A program made the translations under genes and the position numbers. The notes beneath the pieces are model-generated. The model was given only the letters and a program-made list of their open reading frames with translations, was not told where the DNA came from and did not search any database. Below, in pieces: positions 62,290 through 64,000 of a DNA stretch of 64,000 nt. Within the stretch, counting starts at the first letter, position 1. Every line of letters begins with the position of its first letter. The stretch is taken from the NCBI RefSeq assembly GCF_008727775.1, contig NZ_CP044232.1, positions 1,550,001-1,614,000 on the forward strand. Direction: 5' to 3'. This stretch comes from Microbacterium lushaniae (lineage in GTDB: Bacteria > Actinomycetota > Actinomycetes > Actinomycetales > Microbacteriaceae).

Positions 62290-63315
62290 CTAGCCGAGGG
62301 GAGCGGCCAGCACCGCGAAGTACTCGCGCACACCCCACGGGATCGACAGCGGGGTGGGGTTGGCCGACGCCGCGAGGGGGGTGCTGTCCTCGAGCACCGC
62401 GATGCGGCCCTCGGCGATGGCGGGGATCTGGGAGAGCAGCGGGTCGGCCTGCAGCCGCGCGACCAGTTCGCCCTCGGGGTCGCCGTACGTGACGAACACG
62501 TCGACGTCGGCGAAGCGATCGGCTTCCTCGGAGCTGACGGTGACGTAGAACTCCTCGGTACCCGCCGACTCCTCCTCGACGATGCTCGGCATCGGCAGGC
62601 CGTGGTCCACGAGGAAGCCGGGGCGGGTGTCGTGGCTGGTGTAGAAGCCGATCGAGCTGAGGTCGGTCGGGTCGATGTAGGAGAACAGCACCGTCGCATC
62701 CGCCAGCGCGGGGTTCTCCGCCAGCGCCGCGTCGACCTCGGCCTCGAGGTCGTCGACGAGGGCGTCACCCTCTGCTGCCAGGCCGAGAGCCTGCGAGTTC
62801 ATGCGGATCATGTCCTGGTAGGAGGTCGCCCACGCCACATCGGGGTAGGCCACGACGGGCGCGATCTTCGACAGCGTCTCGTACTCCTCCTCGGTCAGTC
62901 CGGAGTAGGACGCGAGGATGACGTCGGGCCGGGTGTCGACGACGGATTCGAAGTCGATGCCGTCTCCGCTGTCGAAGAGCACCGGGGTCTCGGCATCCAG
63001 CTCTTCCAGCCGCTCCTCGACCCACGGCAGCACGCCGTCGCCGTCGTCGTCGCCCCACGTGGCCTTCTCCATGCCGACCGGCACGATGCCCAGCGCAAGC
63101 GGCACCTCGTGGTTGGCCCACGCGACGGTGGCGACGCGCTCGGGCGCGGATTCGATCACGGTCTCGCCGAACGCGTGCTGGATCGTGACGGGGAAGACGT
63201 CGGAACCGGAGCCGGGGGCATCGCCGTCGGGCGGGGTCGAGCTCGCCGTGGAGCAGCCGGTCAGCAGCAGGGCGGTTCCGGCCACCAGAGCGGCGGCGGT
63301 GCGGATGCGGGGCAC
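62290..63315 (-). CDS. Iron-siderophore ABC transporter substrate-binding lipoprotein
   Basis: A 341-residue periplasmic-type binding protein tethered to the membrane. The signal peptide ends in the lipobox LLTGC (Cys21). The mature part is a FepB/FhuD-like fold with VATVAWANHEVPLALGI, PDVILASYSGLTEEEYETL and DVAWATSYQDMIRMN. GTG 63315 follows GAGGAG. It is the first gene of the five-gene uptake operon and has a DtxR/IdeR-type box just upstream, so it should be repressed when iron is sufficient. Confidence 0.94.
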   Translation of the reverse strand: MPRIRTAAALVAGTALLLTGCSTASSTPPDGDAPGSGSDVFPVTIQHAFGETVIESAPERVATVAWANHEVPLALGIVPVGMEKATWGDDDGDGVLPWVEERLEELDAETPVLFDSGDGIDFESVVDTRPDVILASYSGLTEEEYETLSKIAPVVAYPDVAWATSYQDMIRMNSQALGLAAEGDALVDDLEAEVDAALAENPALADATVLFSYIDPTDLSSIGFYTSHDTRPGFLVDHGLPMPSIVEEESAGTEEFYVTVSSEEADRFADVDVFVTYGDPEGELVARLQADPLLSQIPAIAEGRIAVLEDSTPLAASANPTPLSIPWGVREYFAVLAAPLG

Positions 63316-63333
63316 AGGAGACTCCTCGAAGAG

Positions 63334-63352
63334 TTAGGTAAGGATCGCCTAA
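63334..63352 (-). promoter_or_regulatory. DtxR/IdeR iron box of the siderophore-uptake operon
   Basis: The 19-bp TTAGGTAAGGATCGCCTAA matches the known consensus TTAGGTTAGGCTAACCTAA at 15 positions and keeps both outer half-sites intact. It is 18 bp upstream of the binding-protein start. Confidence 0.8.
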
Positions 63353-63480
63353 GTCTAAGGCGGTCTGCCGGATCACCGCGACCCGCCTTTCTCGACGGCG
63401 AGACAATGACGGGCGCGTATACTGGGGGGCTGGCCATCGGCCGACCCACCCCCACCTCCCTGACAGATCGGACTTCCGCT

Positions 63481-64000
63481 GTGCTCGCCGTGCACGATCT
63501 CGAGATCCGCGTGGGCGCCCGCGTACTCATGTCCGACGTCTCGTTCCGCGTGTCCGATGGCGACAAGATCGGGTTGGTCGGGCGCAACGGCGCCGGGAAG
63601 ACCACCCTGACGAAGGTGCTCGCGGGCGATCTGGTGCCCAGCGACGGTCGCGTGGATCGCTCGGGCGAGCTGGGATATCTCCCGCAGGACCCGCGCACGG
63701 GCGACCCGGAGATGCTCGCCCGCACCCGCATCCTCGACGCCCGGGGCCTGGGCACCCTCGCGATCGGCATGCACGAGGCATCGGTGCAGATGGCCGATGA
63801 CGACGTGGATGTCGCGGCACGGGCCATGCGGCGCTACGGCAACCTCACCGAGCGCTTCGAGGCGCTCGGCGGCTACGCGGCCGAGGCCGAGGCGGCCTCG
63901 ATCGCGCACAACCTCTCGCTTCCCGACCGCATCCTCGACCAGCCCCTGAAGACCCTCTCGGGTGGCCAGCGGCGCCGCATCGAGCTGGCCCGCATCCTCT
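63481..64000 (+). CDS. ABC-F family ATPase, 3' end outside window
   Basis: The first 173 codons of a soluble tandem ABC protein of the Uup/EttA/ribosome-protection family. It starts VLAVHDLEIRVGARVLMSDV, with Walker A GRNGAGKTT near residue 38, LGYLPQDPR, and the signature LSGGQRRRIELARIL at the window edge. The start is GTG 63481 without a clear ribosome site; TATACT at 63418-63423 is the likely -10. Such proteins act on the ribosome in translation or antibiotic resistance; the subgroup cannot be told from this part. Confidence 0.9.
   Translation, partial: MLAVHDLEIRVGARVLMSDVSFRVSDGDKIGLVGRNGAGKTTLTKVLAGDLVPSDGRVDRSGELGYLPQDPRTGDPEMLARTRILDARGLGTLAIGMHEASVQMADDDVDVAARAMRRYGNLTERFEALGGYAAEAEAASIAHNLSLPDRILDQPLKTLSGGQRRRIELARIL

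Overview
The window looks like chromosomal DNA of a high-GC actinobacterium of the family Microbacteriaceae, most probably Microbacterium. I base this on the strong G/C bias at third codon positions, frequent GTG starts, many leaderless-type promoters, actinobacterial marker genes (whiA, rbpA, opcA, DUF222-HNH nucleases) and the order uvrA-uvrC-rapZ-whiA-sodA-gap-pgk-tpiA-secG-rbpA followed by pgl-opcA-zwf-pgi-tal-tkt, ctaB/ctaA and suf. The genus is an inference from gene order and content, not from a database search.

Layout. 1-5.9 kb: end of a menC-type enolase-superfamily gene, a PucR regulator, an ADP-ribosylglycohydrolase, and two probable surface or secreted proteins (DUF2510/G5/Excalibur and a DUF1524 nuclease). 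5.3-9.7 kb: a MerR regulator divergent from a DUF4188 gene, a DUF222-HNH nuclease and rpsA. 9.7-10.6 kb: a gene-poor stretch with two copies of an 86-bp palindrome-ended element that bracket an array of hairpin-forming tandem repeats. 10.6-17.6 kb: accessory genes, namely a methyltransferase, an MFS carrier, a reductase/TetR pair, a decayed second DUF222-HNH gene, and a TetR/ZapE-like ATPase pair with a large perfect palindrome. 17.6-21.5 kb: a GIY-YIG-like protein and a signalling cluster (histidine kinase, degenerate GGDEF membrane protein, single-domain response regulator). 21.5-31.9 kb: coaE, uvrB, a MarR/OhrR-like regulator, uvrA, uvrC, rapZ, whiA. 32-36.4 kb: sodA, lower glycolysis (gap-pgk-tpiA), secG, rbpA. 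36.4-44.6 kb, minus strand: six tightly coupled genes, tkt-tal-pgi-zwf-opcA-pgl, forming a pentose-phosphate operon. 44.7-47.5 kb: the haem O and haem A synthases ctaB and ctaA, flanking a small membrane protein. 47.7-51.8 kb: Fe-S assembly operon sufB-sufD-Rieske-sufC-DUF59, then a PatB/MalY-type lyase and an MFS carrier. 54.4-58.5 kb: a TetR regulator and an ABC exporter, with a 39-bp operator-like palindrome between them. 58.5-63.3 kb, minus strand: an iron-siderophore uptake operon (binding lipoprotein, two permeases, ATPase, siderophore-interacting reductase) behind a DtxR/IdeR-type iron box. 63.5 kb to the end: the start of an ABC-F ATPase.

Four otherwise intact conserved genes (rpsA, uvrA, uvrC, whiA) each carry one apparent single-base deletion in a short run of G or C. 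An rpsA frameshift would be unexpected in a living cell and all four have the same character, so I read them as homopolymer sequencing errors and annotate the genes at full length. The second DUF222-HNH gene is different: it lacks about 100 bp and looks truly broken.

No tRNA, rRNA, CRISPR array, intact insertion sequence, prophage or replication origin was seen.
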